This document shows, in pieces, positions 52,277 through 61,179 of a DNA stretch of 64,000 bases. The stretch covers positions 1,169,001-1,233,000 of the forward strand of contig NZ_CP029985.1 in the NCBI RefSeq assembly GCF_003355005.1, in the 5' to 3' direction. The notes beneath the pieces were generated by a model. That model had not been told where the DNA came from. It worked only from the letters and a program-made list of their open reading frames with translations, and searched no databases. The stretch's first letter is position 1. Each line of letters starts with the position of its first letter. The DNA is from Sphingomonas sp. FARSPH (lineage in GTDB: Bacteria > Pseudomonadota > Alphaproteobacteria > Sphingomonadales > Sphingomonadaceae). The position numbers and the translations under genes were made by a program.

Positions 52277-54796
52277 TTAGACGGCGACTGGCACAACCGG
52301 CTTCACCGCCACTCGGTTGAGCACCTCGTTGTAGACCGTCGTCTGACCTGCCATCTCAACCGTAACGACCAGCGCGAAATTGGCCGCTTGATCCACTCCA
52401 TCGGCCTCCCGCTGAATGTCCAGATCGAAGAAGTCATTGGCTCCGATTGCTGCGGCCTTGTCGCCGTCCCAGTGTCGATGAACGACGGTGCCCTTATGAG
52501 CTTGTCTCGGATCTGGTTGTTTGCCTGTCGCTTTTACTCCCGCCTCTCCGAGCTGGCCTGGCTCAACGATTTTCATACGGATCGCACGATAGGCGACTGC
52601 CCCTGGGTGCGGCGGTGAGAACCAAGCCAGAGTTGCTCGCACGCTATGTGCGATAGCCTTACCTGTCATCACGGCGGGCCAAGGCACACGAAACCGGCGT
52701 CCCTGATCGCTCTGCAAGCTGCCTGTAGCCCATAGCGTTGCACGATCATCGGCGCAGTTCATAACAGCATGAGGATCGTATGCGCCGAACCCAAGGTAGC
52801 GCCGCACATTGTCCTTCTGTCGATAACTGTGACGCCCGCTCGGCGGACCCAGTATCTCGACAAGAAGATCGCGAGCTTCGGTCCAGCGAGCTCCATGGAC
52901 CAGAAGTGCTTTCAGGAGAGCAGCACGCTGACCGCTCGGGATCTGCACGAAGTCGGGATATGCTGCCTCTAAAGCTTCATGAGCTCGCGCCGCGACGCCT
53001 GTAACCAGCGCCGCAGCAACGCTCGTTCCGACTGATCTGGCAGTTGCATTCAGGTCGAAGCTGCCGGGCACCGGTGGAGACGCGACAAGGACGCCACCGA
53101 ATGCTGCGGCATTTGTGGTCAAAGGATGCAAGCGATGATGATCGCCGTCCGGTGCCAAGCGGACATGGTGCTTGCCGCCGGGCGCAAGGATCTCAGGTTT
53201 AGTCGCTCCGCCGTAACCGGGGCCGAGCGCGCTTGATACCGTTGAGAGCCCGGTGTTACTCCAGACGTCGAAGGTCGAGGCAGGAAGGTCATAGGGGTAG
53301 GTGAAGTGATCTGAGTGAAGAGCGCCAACAGTAATCGCGTTGATTGCTTCCGCAGGCGCCAACACGCGCCGGCTCGCGATCTGCGACGCGCTCGCGCGCA
53401 GTGCGACTTTCGCCTTGTCAGTGGCTGACAAAGCTTCAAATCCTCCTGCTGTCATATTGCTAGTGTCGAGTGAGGCATCGTGATTGCCGGCACTGATAAC
53501 GAACAGCACGCCGTATTTGTGCGCGAGGTAGTCAACGACCCTCGCCCATCCTGACATTCGTCCGTAGAATGGTTTGTTGGCGTCCCCGAGCGATGCGCTG
53601 ATGATGATGACATGCGGCGCGGTTGGGTTTGCACCCTCCCGCATACGGACCAGCGCTGTCTCGAACATATCGGCGGGAAGGAGATCAGGAAAGCGCTCTG
53701 GTTGCTGCGGGTCGGCCGTTGCGTAGAGCATGCTCACAAAATAGACGGGTCGCTCAAGCGATCGGGTCCATGGCTGGTTGGCGTCGCCATGAACAATCGC
53801 GGAAGCCATGGCCGTGCCATGCTTACGCGGCCCAACAGCGAGATCCTCCAAGTCAAAGGGGTCGTCCACGTCGAGCGTGCCCGTGAGCCTCGGATGCGCA
53901 GACAATGGCACCGCATCGAAAACTGCGGCGATCGAATCTCCTTGCGGCACTGGCACGGCCGCCGGCGGGTCACTTGCCGCCTCCTCCATCGCGATCATGC
54001 GCAGGATGCTCTGCGGCCGTATTTGCAAGATAGCCTCAGATCCCGCCAAACTCGCAGGTTCCCTAGCCAAAGCACTCTGCAAGGCGGCGACCGGAATGTC
54101 GACAAGCAGCGCGTGGTAGCCGGCGCCCTCAACCCGAGACCTGTTGATGACCCGGCCGCCATGAGCAATGACCTGAGCCCGTGCGTCTTGTTCGCTGCGG
54201 GCACCATCGCGGCGGAAGACCAGTTCGATCTCAATACGGATTGATCCAGCGCTCGCGGCTGCTTCGCCAGAGAGAATCTCAAAGTCGCCAGGAGCGATCC
54301 GATCCTGTGGACCCCAAGGACGAACGTCGCGCAGTTGGGTGAGCAAGGTCTTCCATGCGCTAAAGCCGGGAGGCACTGTCTGGCTCCCCCGCCACCCCGC
54401 CCAAAGCGTCACGATATTGCGGAGAGCGCCCTCCGAAGGCACCATTAGATAAATGACCGGGTCTTTATCAAGCTCGTCCTCCTCAAGATCCTCGGCACCC
54501 AAGAACTCAAGGCCTTGAACAAGTTGAACTGCCTTCTCAAACTGGAGCACGCTGCCAGTGAGCTCAAATACGAGAAGGCGCTCCGGCGCGAGGGCGGTAG
54601 GATCAGCCCGAAGCTGCAAAACTGGTGCATTTGCGGCCAACTGGTCGCGCAGATGTTGAAGCTTCTGCCCCGCCGGAGTTTCGGCCTGCTCAGCAGGAGT
54701 GAGCTTACGAGGAAGCCCGATCCTGCCCCCGGTGCGGCGAAGAACGTTTGTTGGCGCGCTTAGGCGCAGCAATGGGTGGCTTGGTGGGATCGCCAT
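52277..54796 (-). CDS. S8 (subtilisin-like) peptidase paired with an AAA ATPase
   Basis: 839 residues with no signal peptide, so probably cytoplasmic. The triad is intact: Asp294 (AAVFDAVP), His326 (RKHGTAMAS), Ser592 (SVGTSVAAAL), with oxyanion Asn438 (ISAGNHD). About 280 residues precede the protease domain and a beta-rich region of about 190 residues follows. It starts 92 bases inside the AAA ATPase gene. Cytoplasmic subtilase/ATPase pairs occur in defence islands; here the protease would be the effector and the ATPase the sensor or regulator (inference). Confidence 0.88.
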   Translation of the reverse strand: MAIPPSHPLLRLSAPTNVLRRTGGRIGLPRKLTPAEQAETPAGQKLQHLRDQLAANAPVLQLRADPTALAPERLLVFELTGSVLQFEKAVQLVQGLEFLGAEDLEEDELDKDPVIYLMVPSEGALRNIVTLWAGWRGSQTVPPGFSAWKTLLTQLRDVRPWGPQDRIAPGDFEILSGEAAASAGSIRIEIELVFRRDGARSEQDARAQVIAHGGRVINRSRVEGAGYHALLVDIPVAALQSALAREPASLAGSEAILQIRPQSILRMIAMEEAASDPPAAVPVPQGDSIAAVFDAVPLSAHPRLTGTLDVDDPFDLEDLAVGPRKHGTAMASAIVHGDANQPWTRSLERPVYFVSMLYATADPQQPERFPDLLPADMFETALVRMREGANPTAPHVIIISASLGDANKPFYGRMSGWARVVDYLAHKYGVLFVISAGNHDASLDTSNMTAGGFEALSATDKAKVALRASASQIASRRVLAPAEAINAITVGALHSDHFTYPYDLPASTFDVWSNTGLSTVSSALGPGYGGATKPEILAPGGKHHVRLAPDGDHHRLHPLTTNAAAFGGVLVASPPVPGSFDLNATARSVGTSVAAALVTGVAARAHEALEAAYPDFVQIPSGQRAALLKALLVHGARWTEARDLLVEILGPPSGRHSYRQKDNVRRYLGFGAYDPHAVMNCADDRATLWATGSLQSDQGRRFRVPWPAVMTGKAIAHSVRATLAWFSPPHPGAVAYRAIRMKIVEPGQLGEAGVKATGKQPDPRQAHKGTVVHRHWDGDKAAAIGANDFFDLDIQREADGVDQAANFALVVTVEMAGQTTVYNEVLNRVAVKPVVPVAV

Positions 54797-55763
54797 CGTT
54801 TTCGGGCCTGATCCTTGTCTTCCAGAGCCGGAGCTCCTGCGCGAGGACCGCCTTCAACGCCTCGCCCCCTTGTGAAAGTATATGCCGCCTACGAACGTTC
54901 TGGCAGAATTCAAAGGCCTCGGCGAAGCTAGTTGAGCCCATCTGAGTTGCAACGCTTTTTGCAGTCATGCCCGGATCTTCTGGCCAAGCAGCAAAGAACC
55001 GATCGATTAACACAGCTGTCGCTTCGATCGCGGGTGACGGCATATCGATACGTAGCTGAAAACGTCGCCAGACTGCGCGATCAAGTAGCTCCGCGTGATT
55101 GGTCGCGGCGACCACAACTACATAGCTTGGAAGCTGATCCAGCTGGGTGAGCAGGAAGGAGACAACTCGCTTGATCTCGCCTGTCTCATGAACGTCACCG
55201 CGCTCCTTGCCGACTGCATCGAACTCGTCGAAGAAGAGCACGCAAGGCGCAGTGCGTGCATACTCGAAGAGCCTAGATAGCCTCGCATTGGTCTCGCCTA
55301 AATAGGCTCCGACCAGGGCATCGTAGCGGACGGTTAGCAGAGGGACGGCGATCGCTTCCGCCAGCGCTTCTGCCAACGAGGTCTTCCCGTTACCAGGTGG
55401 TCCCGAGAGGAGCACTCGATGGCGGGGCTGCATACCCTGTGCCCGCAGAAGGCTTGCTCGACGTTGCTCCTCGATCAGTTGTCTAGACAGCTGCTCTGCC
55501 GGCAGAGTGAGAATCAGACTGTCGAGACACGCCTGCGGCTCGGTTTCGATGACAAAGTCACGTCCAGCGGCATTCGGTCGACGCAGTTCGCTGGATGCAG
55601 AAACAGGAACAGTTTGAAGAGCACGGTGAATCCGGTCAGCAAGCGTGTGGTGGCTTTTTGCTCGCTCCTCTGCTACGATCGCTTCAACGGTCGACGTCAG
55701 AGACGAGCGGTCACCTGAGGCGCCAGCCTTGACCAAAGATACAAGAAGGTCGCTCCTGGCCAT
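54705..55763 (-). CDS. AAA ATPase paired with the subtilase
   Basis: 352 residues. AAA core with Walker A GPPGNGKT at 121-128, Walker B VLFFDEFD near 175-182, sensor 1 ATNHAELLD near 220-228 and an Arg finger region AVWRRF near 230-235, like the FtsH/katanin-type AAA group. The N-terminal 110 residues are helical and probably recognise the substrate or partner; the C-terminus is basic (KRANKRSSPHRGQD). The 3' end overlaps the subtilase gene by 92 bases. Start at 55763 (MARSDLL). Confidence 0.88.
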   Translation of the reverse strand: MARSDLLVSLVKAGASGDRSSLTSTVEAIVAEERAKSHHTLADRIHRALQTVPVSASSELRRPNAAGRDFVIETEPQACLDSLILTLPAEQLSRQLIEEQRRASLLRAQGMQPRHRVLLSGPPGNGKTSLAEALAEAIAVPLLTVRYDALVGAYLGETNARLSRLFEYARTAPCVLFFDEFDAVGKERGDVHETGEIKRVVSFLLTQLDQLPSYVVVVAATNHAELLDRAVWRRFQLRIDMPSPAIEATAVLIDRFFAAWPEDPGMTAKSVATQMGSTSFAEAFEFCQNVRRRHILSQGGEALKAVLAQELRLWKTRIRPENDGDPTKPPIAAPKRANKRSSPHRGQDRASS

Positions 55764-55997
55764 CACCCACACATCGCATTTCGCCCCTCACTAGGACTCT
55801 ATCATGGCTTGAAAGCCGATGGAATCCCTCGTCCAGCTCGCACGCGGCTGTCTCGACTCAGGGTGTCGCAGTATCAACCGCGACCATTTCTTCGCTCGCG
55901 CATAGGGCATACGCGGAGATCACGCATGGCTACTGTGTGCTTGCCCGGTGATTGCTCGCGATCTCAGCCCAAGCCCCGATCGGAGCTAAGTCATTGA

Positions 55998-56077
<80 letters not shown>

Positions 56078-56174
56078 ACTCGTCCGTCGGACGGAAGCGC
56101 GCCTAGAGCGGAGGGCGGCGGCCTTGTCAAGCGATAGGTTGCTTAGCCACGCCGTTTTCGGGATAACGCGGCCG

Positions 56175-56357
56175 ATGGACGAAGCCGACACCCGCGCCGC
56201 CCGGTTGGCCGCGAACCTGCGTGCCAACCTGCATCGGCGCAAGGCGCAGGCGCGCGACCTGCGCGGCGGCGCCGCGTCACCGGTGCGCGATGAGCGCCCC
56301 GACGGAGGCCAGGCCGCTGGCCGCGACATAGGCGACGCCCGACCCGGCGGTGAATAG
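56175..56357 (+). CDS. Small basic hypothetical protein
   Basis: 60 residues: MDEADTRAARLAANLRANLHRRKAQARDLRGG, an Arg/Ala-rich helix seen in small sphingomonad proteins of unknown role. The 3' half overlaps a small antisense frame at 56277-56399, so its true end is uncertain. No clear ribosome-binding site. Only the N-terminal half looks convincing. Confidence 0.4.
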   Translation: MDEADTRAARLAANLRANLHRRKAQARDLRGGAASPVRDERPDGGQAAGRDIGDARPGGE

Positions 56358-56399
56358 GCCGAGCATCGCAGAGGCGACGATCAGGTGACGGTTGAGCAT
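56277..56399 (-). CDS. Small single-TM hypothetical protein
   Basis: 40 residues, MLNRHLIVASAMLGLFTAGS then GVAYVAASGLASVG, one membrane segment. It begins 19 bases before the end of the aminopeptidase gene on the same strand, so it could be made by translational coupling. It is antisense to the end of the small basic gene at 56175-56357. Both may be real; evidence is thin. Confidence 0.4.
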   Translation of the reverse strand: MLNRHLIVASAMLGLFTAGSGVAYVAASGLASVGALIAHR

Positions 56400-58183
56400 T
56401 TTGACTCGAGCCAAGCCCTGTCCTCTCCATCGAGCACCGGGCCGATCTTTGCGGCGACCTCGGCGTGATAGGCATTGAGCCACGAAAGCTCGCAAGCCGT
56501 CAAGAGCGCCGGGTCGATCAGCTCGCGCTCGATCGGCGCGAAGGTCAGCGTCTCGAACCCGAGCATGCGCCGGTCGGGATCGCCGCCCGCGATCGGCCGC
56601 TCGACGACGAGCAACAGGTTCTCGATCCGGATGCCGTATTCGCCCGCCTTGTAATAGCCCGGCTCGTTCGACAGCATCATGCCCGCGCGCAGCGGCTCCA
56701 GCGCGCCGCCGGTGGCATAGGTCGGCATCGCCAGCCGCTGCGGCCCTTCGTGCACGGCCAGATAGCTGCCGATGCCATGGCCGGTGCCGTGCGCGAAATC
56801 GAGCCCCGCCTCCCATAACGGCCGCCGCGCGAAGGCGTCGATCTGCGCGCCGCACGTGCCGTCTGGGAAGACCGCGGTGGCGACGGCGATATGTGCCTTC
56901 AGCACGCGGGTGAACCGGTCGCGCATCTCCGCGCTCGGCGTGCCGATCGGCATCACGCGCGTCACGTCGGTGGTGCCGTCGGCATATTGCCCGCCCGAAT
57001 CGATCAGGAACAATTGTCCCGGTTCGATCGCCGCGTTCGACTCCGCGGTGACATGGTAATGCGGACTGGCGCCGTGCGCACCGGTCGCGGAGATGGTGGA
57101 AAAGCTGGTATCGAGCAGCAGGCCGCCCTCCTCGCGGAACGCGAGCAGGCGCGCGGCGGCGGAGAGTTCGGTCTCGCCCCCCTTCGGGCATTCCGTCTCC
57201 ACCCAGCGCAGGAAACGCGTCAGCGCCGCGCCGTCGCGGATCGAGGCGGCGCGATGGCCCGCGATCTCTGCCGGGTTCTTCAGCGCCTTGGCGAGCACGA
57301 CGGGGTCGCGCACCGCCAGCACGCTCGCCCCGCCCGCCTCGAGCGCGTCGAAGATCGCGGCGACCGCGCGTTCGGGATCGGCGGCGACGCGGCGCCCCGC
57401 ATAGCGGCCGAGCGCGCCGGCGAAGGCGGCACGGTCGTGGATACGCACCGCATTGCCGAGGTGCTGGCGCACAGCGTCGTCGACCTTCTCCGGCGCGACG
57501 AACAGGTCGGTGGTGCCATCGGCATCGACGATCGCATAGGACAAGGCGACCGGCGTGTGCGCGACGTCGCCGCCACGCACGTTGAGCGCCCAGGCGATCG
57601 AATCGAGCGCGGTCAGCACCAGCGCGTCGGCGCGCTGTTCGCCCAGCCAGTCGGCGATGTCGGCGCGCTTGGTCGCGGACGATTTGCCCGCCAGCGTCTC
57701 GTCATATGCGACCATCCGGGCGGGCGACGGCGCCGGCCGGTCGTGCCAGATCGCGTCGACCGGATTGGCAGCGACCGCGACCAATGTCGCATCGCGATCC
57801 GCCAGCGCGGCGCGCATCGCCTCGACCTGCGCGCGCGTGTGCAGCCACGGGTCATAGCCGATACGCTGGCCCGCGGCGACATGCCGGCCCAGCCAGCCGG
57901 CGATGCTGTCCTGCGGCACGCCGACATACTCCCAGTCCGCCGCCGCGACCTGCTCGCGCACCTGCAGCGTGTAGCGGCCGTCGGTGAACACCGCCGCGCG
58001 ATCGGGCAGCACCGCCGCGCTCCCCGCCGATCCCTCGAACCCCGTCAGCCAGGCGAGCCGCTGCGCATAGCCGCCGACATATTCGCTCATATGTTCGTCG
58101 GTCAGCGGCACGACGAACCCGTCGAGTCCCTGGTCGGTCAGTTGGCGGCGGAAGGCGACGAGGCGGGCGTGATGATCGGTCAT
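56381..58183 (-). CDS. pepP: Aminopeptidase P family protein (Xaa-Pro aminopeptidase)
   Basis: 600 residues with two creatinase-like N-terminal domains and a C-terminal pita-bread metallopeptidase domain. Metal ligands: Asp in FLIDSGGQYADGTTDVTR (two), His in GTGHGIGSYL, Glu in LSNEPGYY and Glu in IRIENLLLV. It cleaves the N-terminal residue before Pro. The three-domain length suits the cytosolic Xaa-Pro aminopeptidase (APP1-like) branch. Divergent from the GH43-like gene. Confidence 0.92.
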   Translation of the reverse strand: MTDHHARLVAFRRQLTDQGLDGFVVPLTDEHMSEYVGGYAQRLAWLTGFEGSAGSAAVLPDRAAVFTDGRYTLQVREQVAAADWEYVGVPQDSIAGWLGRHVAAGQRIGYDPWLHTRAQVEAMRAALADRDATLVAVAANPVDAIWHDRPAPSPARMVAYDETLAGKSSATKRADIADWLGEQRADALVLTALDSIAWALNVRGGDVAHTPVALSYAIVDADGTTDLFVAPEKVDDAVRQHLGNAVRIHDRAAFAGALGRYAGRRVAADPERAVAAIFDALEAGGASVLAVRDPVVLAKALKNPAEIAGHRAASIRDGAALTRFLRWVETECPKGGETELSAAARLLAFREEGGLLLDTSFSTISATGAHGASPHYHVTAESNAAIEPGQLFLIDSGGQYADGTTDVTRVMPIGTPSAEMRDRFTRVLKAHIAVATAVFPDGTCGAQIDAFARRPLWEAGLDFAHGTGHGIGSYLAVHEGPQRLAMPTYATGGALEPLRAGMMLSNEPGYYKAGEYGIRIENLLLVVERPIAGGDPDRRMLGFETLTFAPIERELIDPALLTACELSWLNAYHAEVAAKIGPVLDGEDRAWLESKCSTVT

Positions 58184-58280
58184 GGCGCCTGTCTATCCCT
58201 GCCATCCGACACGCGCCACTGCCGCAATTGTCAGACGATTTTGACGGCCTATAGTCCGCTGCGGAAGAGGAGCGGCGACG

Positions 58281-59393
58281 ATGCGCGAATACGACCGGCG
58301 GGCGATGATGGGCGCGATGGCGGCGGGGGGCGCTGCAGCCTTGCTGCCGCGCGGCGCGGCTGCGGCCGCGCCGGCGGACGCGTTCATGCCGGGGGCGCTC
58401 TGGCCCGACAACCATGGCGTTCACATCAACGCGCACGGCGGCGGGCTGCTGCGCGACGGCGACCGGTGGTGGTGGTTCGGCGAGCACAAGACCGCGGGCG
58501 AGGGCGGCAACGTCGCCAATGTCGGCGTCCACGCCTATAGTTCGGCAGACCTCGTCAACTGGCGCGACGAGGGCATCGCGCTCGCCGTGTCGGACGATCC
58601 GCAAAGCCCGATCGCGAAGGGCTGCATCCTCGAACGGCCCAAGGTCGTCCGCAACCCGCGCACCGACACCTACGTCATGTGGTTTCACCTGGAACTCAAG
58701 GGCCGCGGCTATGGCGCGGCGCAGGCGGGCGTCGCGGTCGCGGACCGGATCGGCGGCCCCTATCGCTTCCTGCGCGCCGGCCGCGTCAACCCCGGCGTCT
58801 GGCCCGCCAATGCGACCGCGGCGGACAAGACGCCCGGCACGACGCTCGCCCGCGATGTCGCCGGCGGCCAGATGGCGCGCGACATGACCATCTTCGTCGA
58901 CGGCACCACCGCGTGGCACGTCTACGCCTCCGAGGAGAATGCGACGCTGCAGATCGCGCGGCTGTCGCCCGACTGGCAAAGCCACGACGGCTATTACGTC
59001 CGCGCGCTGCCCGACGGCGGCAACGAGGCGCCCGCGCTCTTCAAGGCGAAGGGGCGCTATTACATGTTCGCCTCCGGCCTCACCGGCTGGCGGCCCAATC
59101 CGGGGCGCGTCTACGTCGCCGATCGCGCGACGGGGCCGTGGCGCTCGCTCGGCAATCCGGTACGCGGCACGCCGGAACAGGCGGCGACGACGTTCGGCGG
59201 GCAGAGCACCTTCGTCCTGCCGCTGCCGCCGGCCTACCCCGGCGGCGATCCGCGCTTCGTGTTCATGGCCGATATCTGGCGTCCGAAGAACGCGATCGAC
59301 GGCCGCTACGTCTGGCTGCCCGTCGACTGGGAGGGCGATACGCCGGTGCTGCACTGGCGCGACCGCTGGACGCTGGCGGACGGGTGGCGCTGA
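58281..59393 (+). CDS. Secreted glycoside hydrolase, GH43-like
   Basis: 370 residues. Tat-like signal (YDRRAMMGAMAAGGAAALL) ending before APADA, then a five-bladed propeller pattern: INAHGGGLLRDGDRWWWFGEHK, VGVHAYSSADLVNWRDEG, CILERPKVVRNPRTDTYVMWFH, and QMARDMTIFVDG, APALFKAKGRYYMFASG. This resembles the GH43 subgroup that includes galactan-active enzymes. The Glu in ERPKV and Asp in ARDM sit where GH43 proton donor and modulator are expected; activity is inferred. Confidence 0.75.
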   Translation: MREYDRRAMMGAMAAGGAAALLPRGAAAAAPADAFMPGALWPDNHGVHINAHGGGLLRDGDRWWWFGEHKTAGEGGNVANVGVHAYSSADLVNWRDEGIALAVSDDPQSPIAKGCILERPKVVRNPRTDTYVMWFHLELKGRGYGAAQAGVAVADRIGGPYRFLRAGRVNPGVWPANATAADKTPGTTLARDVAGGQMARDMTIFVDGTTAWHVYASEENATLQIARLSPDWQSHDGYYVRALPDGGNEAPALFKAKGRYYMFASGLTGWRPNPGRVYVADRATGPWRSLGNPVRGTPEQAATTFGGQSTFVLPLPPAYPGGDPRFVFMADIWRPKNAIDGRYVWLPVDWEGDTPVLHWRDRWTLADGWR

Positions 59394-59466
59394 GCCACCG
59401 CTGGACACCCTACTGGACAGGGCACGCGCGCCTGTGCTCCCATGGTCCGACCATATGGGGGAAGCG

Positions 59467-61041
59467 ATGCGGGCGATACGGACGATGGCGGCGGCTGGAC
59501 TGCTGCTTGCAGGCACGCCTGCCGCGGCGCAGGTCGCCGACCCGCTCGAACAGACGACCGATCCCGCCGACCGCGCGGTGATGGCGGAGGCCGCCGACGC
59601 GGTGTCGAGCCGCAAGCCCGATCTCGCGCGGCTCGACGCGGTGCTCGCCAAGCTGCCCCGGCCGACGCCGCTGCGCGGGATGGTGCAGACGGTGCGCGCC
59701 GGCGCGCTGGCAATGGCGCGCGATCCGGGACCGGCGGTCGCCGCGATCGAGGATGCGTTGCGCCTGCTGCCCGACGATCCCCGGCCAAAGCTGGTCGCGG
59801 TGCACATCTTCACCTTTTCCGGATCGCCGCAACGCGCCGCCGACCTGTGGCTCGCCGCCAGCCGCGAGGCCCCCGACTTCGCGCGGATGACCGACCGCTA
59901 CGTGCTCGACGCGCTGACCGGCCGTCTCGCCGAGATCGGCGACCGCGCCCGCGCCGACCGCATCCTCGCGCGCGAGGGCGAGATCGGCTACAGCGCCGCG
60001 CTCGCCCCCGAACGCTCGGGTACCGCGCTCGCCGCGACGCTGGAGGCGATGCGCGCGGGCAAGGTCGACGAGGCGGCGACGCACATTAATGCGATCGCCG
60101 ATCCCGACGACCTGATGACGCTGTATATCGACCGCCGCTATGCCGCGCTCTGGCCGCGCATTGCCGAATGGGCGGGCGACGACCTGTCGGGGCAATCGCT
60201 GCGCTACACGCAGGAATTGCGCCGCGACTGGGTCGCCTCCGACACGTTCGACACCGCGACCCCCTATGCCCGCCGACTCGCGTCGCTGCGCGCCTACGAC
60301 GTCGTCATCAAACTGTTCCTGCCGATGTTCGATCGCGTCCAGCCTGGCGGCGATGTCGCCGGCGCCGAATTCCTCGCGCCCGTCGTCGCGCGCGCGCTCG
60401 CATCGACGGGGCGCGGGGCGGAGGCGCGCGCGTTGCTCGCGAAGACCGCCGCCGCGCTGCCCGATGCCGCGCGGGAGGGGGGCAATGCGCTCAACATCGA
60501 CGCCGCCTATCTGACGCTCGCCTGGCTGGATGCCGACTGGCCGGATGTGATCGCGCGCTCGGACGCGTTCCTGAAACAGGCAAAGGCGCTGGGCACGAAC
60601 GTCAATCGCAATGCCAACCTGGCGGTGCAGGCGCGCCGCGCCTGCGCGCTGTTCCGCGCCGGGCGCGAGGCGGAGGCGCAGCCCGCGATGGCGGAGGTAT
60701 TGCTCGCGCAGGCGGTGCTGCCCGATCCCGCACTCGACGTGCTGATGTGCCGCGGCGACACCGCCGGGGCGCGCGCTTTGGTGATCCGGCGGTTGGCGGA
60801 CGAGAATATGCGTGGCTGGGCGCTGCGCTTCGTCCAGCCCGCGTCGCCCGGGGACGCGACGCCGATCGCGCGGCTGATGCGCCCGATCGCGCAGGCAGTC
60901 CGCACCGCGCCGGACGTGGTCAAGGCGGCGAACGCCGTCGGCCGCATCCTGCCGCAACCGGTCGATGCGACCTTGCCCAAGGGCTTCGACCCCTATCGTG
61001 CGCAGCCCACCGCGGCGCCGCTCGGCACCGGCGCGACCTGA
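59467..61041 (+). CDS. Secreted repeat-type protein of unknown function
   Basis: 524 residues with a signal peptide (MRAIRTMAAAGLLLAGTPAAA) and then Ala-rich helical pairs such as ALAMARDPGPAVAAIEDALRLLPDD and ALASTGRGAEARALLAKTAAALPDAAR, as in degenerate tetratricopeptide repeats. No catalytic motif. The ATG at 59467 follows GGGGAAG; one at 59455 is four codons earlier. It follows the GH43-like gene by 73 bases and may be co-expressed. Confidence 0.65.
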   Translation: MRAIRTMAAAGLLLAGTPAAAQVADPLEQTTDPADRAVMAEAADAVSSRKPDLARLDAVLAKLPRPTPLRGMVQTVRAGALAMARDPGPAVAAIEDALRLLPDDPRPKLVAVHIFTFSGSPQRAADLWLAASREAPDFARMTDRYVLDALTGRLAEIGDRARADRILAREGEIGYSAALAPERSGTALAATLEAMRAGKVDEAATHINAIADPDDLMTLYIDRRYAALWPRIAEWAGDDLSGQSLRYTQELRRDWVASDTFDTATPYARRLASLRAYDVVIKLFLPMFDRVQPGGDVAGAEFLAPVVARALASTGRGAEARALLAKTAAALPDAAREGGNALNIDAAYLTLAWLDADWPDVIARSDAFLKQAKALGTNVNRNANLAVQARRACALFRAGREAEAQPAMAEVLLAQAVLPDPALDVLMCRGDTAGARALVIRRLADENMRGWALRFVQPASPGDATPIARLMRPIAQAVRTAPDVVKAANAVGRILPQPVDATLPKGFDPYRAQPTAAPLGTGAT

Positions 61042-61141
61042 CGGTCGGACGCTTTCCTACAAGCCCCCCGTCATGGTAGAAGGCATGGCCCGTTACGGCC
61101 GGTCTTTCTCATCGTCCGCCGCACATATCCTCGCGCAAGAA

Positions 61142-61179
61142 GATTGCGCGTTCAGGTGTCAATTTTGTCAAGACTCGCG
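61142..61179. repeat. 38-bp repeat, copy 2 (3' end of the DUF808 gene)
   Basis: Matches 15611-15648 at about 33 of 38 positions; the core GGTGTCAA-TTTTGTCAAGACTCGCG is nearly identical. On the minus strand this copy encodes the DUF808 C-terminal tail RASLDKIDT and its stop codon, while the other copy is noncoding. Confidence 0.6.

Larger units (their letters stand above)
38391..55997. mobile_element. Genomic island integrated in tRNA-Thr(GGT)
   Basis: A stretch of about 17.6 kb bounded by the 61-bp direct repeat, with a tyrosine integrase at the left. GC content and codon use differ from the flanking core, and the content is accessory: integrase, AlpA-like regulator, HUH-type Rep, unknown modules, type I restriction-modification, IS66 and a subtilase/ATPase pair. 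No conjugation genes were found, so if it moves it probably relies on the integrase and a helper. Confidence 0.9.

Noticed and set aside
55764..55997. A small gene between the AAA ATPase and the island's right end
   Set aside because: Only a short plus-strand frame with no ribosome-binding site and no domain pattern; it looks like noise near the island end.
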